NCBI GenBank assembly: GCA_945928585.1
Contig: CAMENQ010000157.1
Location: forward strand, 1-6,035
Direction: 5' to 3'
DNA: 6,035 nt
Source: an uncultured Roseburia sp.
GTDB lineage: Bacteria; Bacillota; Clostridia; Lachnospirales; Lachnospiraceae
The position numbers were made by a program, and so were the translations under genes. Positions 5,756 to 6,035 of this stretch are shown one piece after another (position 1 is the first letter of the stretch; each line of letters starts with the position of its first letter). Under the pieces are notes generated by a model. The model did no database searches. It saw nothing but the letters and a program-made list of their open reading frames with translations, and was not told the DNA's origin.

Positions 5756-6035
5756 TCAGAATAAATCCCTGTATTCTTTGCTTTCAGTAAACAGCTTCTT
5801 TACAGCATCCTTATCCCTACTGTCCACAGCATCCTTTAAGGCTTTAAGCCTGTCAATATACTGACCGAGAAGTTCTGATATATTTTCAGAATTTGTCATA
5901 CATATCTGCTGCCATACTTCAGGAGATGAGGCGGCAATACGTGTAGTGTCTCTAAAACCTGTGGAGGCAAGAAGATGCATATATTTTTCATCAGTTTCAT
6001 TGTCTCTTACAAGAAGTGTAAGCTCGGCAGATATA
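5756..6035 (-). CDS. tyrA: Prephenate dehydrogenase, C-terminal part (5' end outside the window)
   Basis: Prephenate dehydrogenase oxidatively decarboxylates prephenate to 4-hydroxyphenylpyruvate on the way to tyrosine. Only the last 92 residues are in the window. The reading frame is open from the right edge to TGA at 5758-5756, so an internal ATG at 5980 is not the start. The visible part begins ISAELTLLVRDN and carries the family signature GFRDTTRIAASSPEVWQQIC, followed by a helical tail ending in ESKEYRDLF. In Bacillus-type TyrA a similar KEYRD segment leads into a C-terminal ACT domain; here the protein stops at that point, so no ACT domain follows. The gene is convergent with aroA and shares the hairpin terminator with it. 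Assignment rests on a partial sequence but the signature is distinctive. Confidence 0.88.
   Translation of the reverse strand, partial: ISAELTLLVRDNETDEKYMHLLASTGFRDTTRIAASSPEVWQQICMTNSENISELLGQYIDRLKALKDAVDSRDKDAVKKLFTESKEYRDLF

Noticed and set aside
5670..5864. Plus-strand 64-codon open frame downstream of aroA.
   Set aside because: It spans the terminator hairpin and is antisense to the conserved tyrA 3' end, with no plausible ribosome binding site.

Overview
The window looks like a piece of a low-GC Firmicutes chromosome, most likely a clostridial (Lachnospiraceae-type) anaerobe. This is an inference from the AT-rich composition, heavy use of ATA, AGA and AGG codons, strong GGAGG-type ribosome binding sites, the rpe-thiN gene pair and the style of the protein sequences. 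Every protein-coding gene seen is a housekeeping or biosynthetic gene. The unusual material lies between and inside them.

Layout. Positions 1-87 hold a good sigma-A-type promoter. It drives a tight plus-strand cluster: rpe (ribulose-phosphate 3-epimerase), thiN (thiamine pyrophosphokinase) and a membrane protein of the DUF3810 family with an HELAH metallopeptidase motif. The third gene starts at a TTG inside the end of thiN. Positions 2580-3023 carry no gene. They hold a long imperfect palindrome of about 295 bp with four 18-bp tandem repeats at its left edge, flanked by a 7-bp direct repeat (TTTCAAA) at equal distance on both sides. This is best read as a non-autonomous, MITE-like insertion. 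Its right end appears to supply the -35 half of the queA promoter.

queA (tRNA queuosine synthesis) follows at 3024-4073. After a 113-bp AT-rich gap comes aroA (EPSP synthase, shikimate pathway) at 4187-5602, which carries a repeat-built hydrophilic insertion of about 37 residues. A perfect 16-bp hairpin with T/A-rich flanks (5677-5731) is a probable bidirectional terminator. It separates aroA from the convergent minus-strand 3' end of a prephenate dehydrogenase gene (tyrA), which runs off the right edge.

How the genes relate. aroA and tyrA both serve aromatic amino acid synthesis but are convergent and so not co-transcribed. rpe (pentose phosphate pathway) and thiN (makes the cofactor of transketolase) are metabolically linked, while the DUF3810 protein has no established role. 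No complete new multi-gene system is visible. The most noteworthy items are the palindromic element with its probable effect on the queA promoter, and the expanded loop in AroA.
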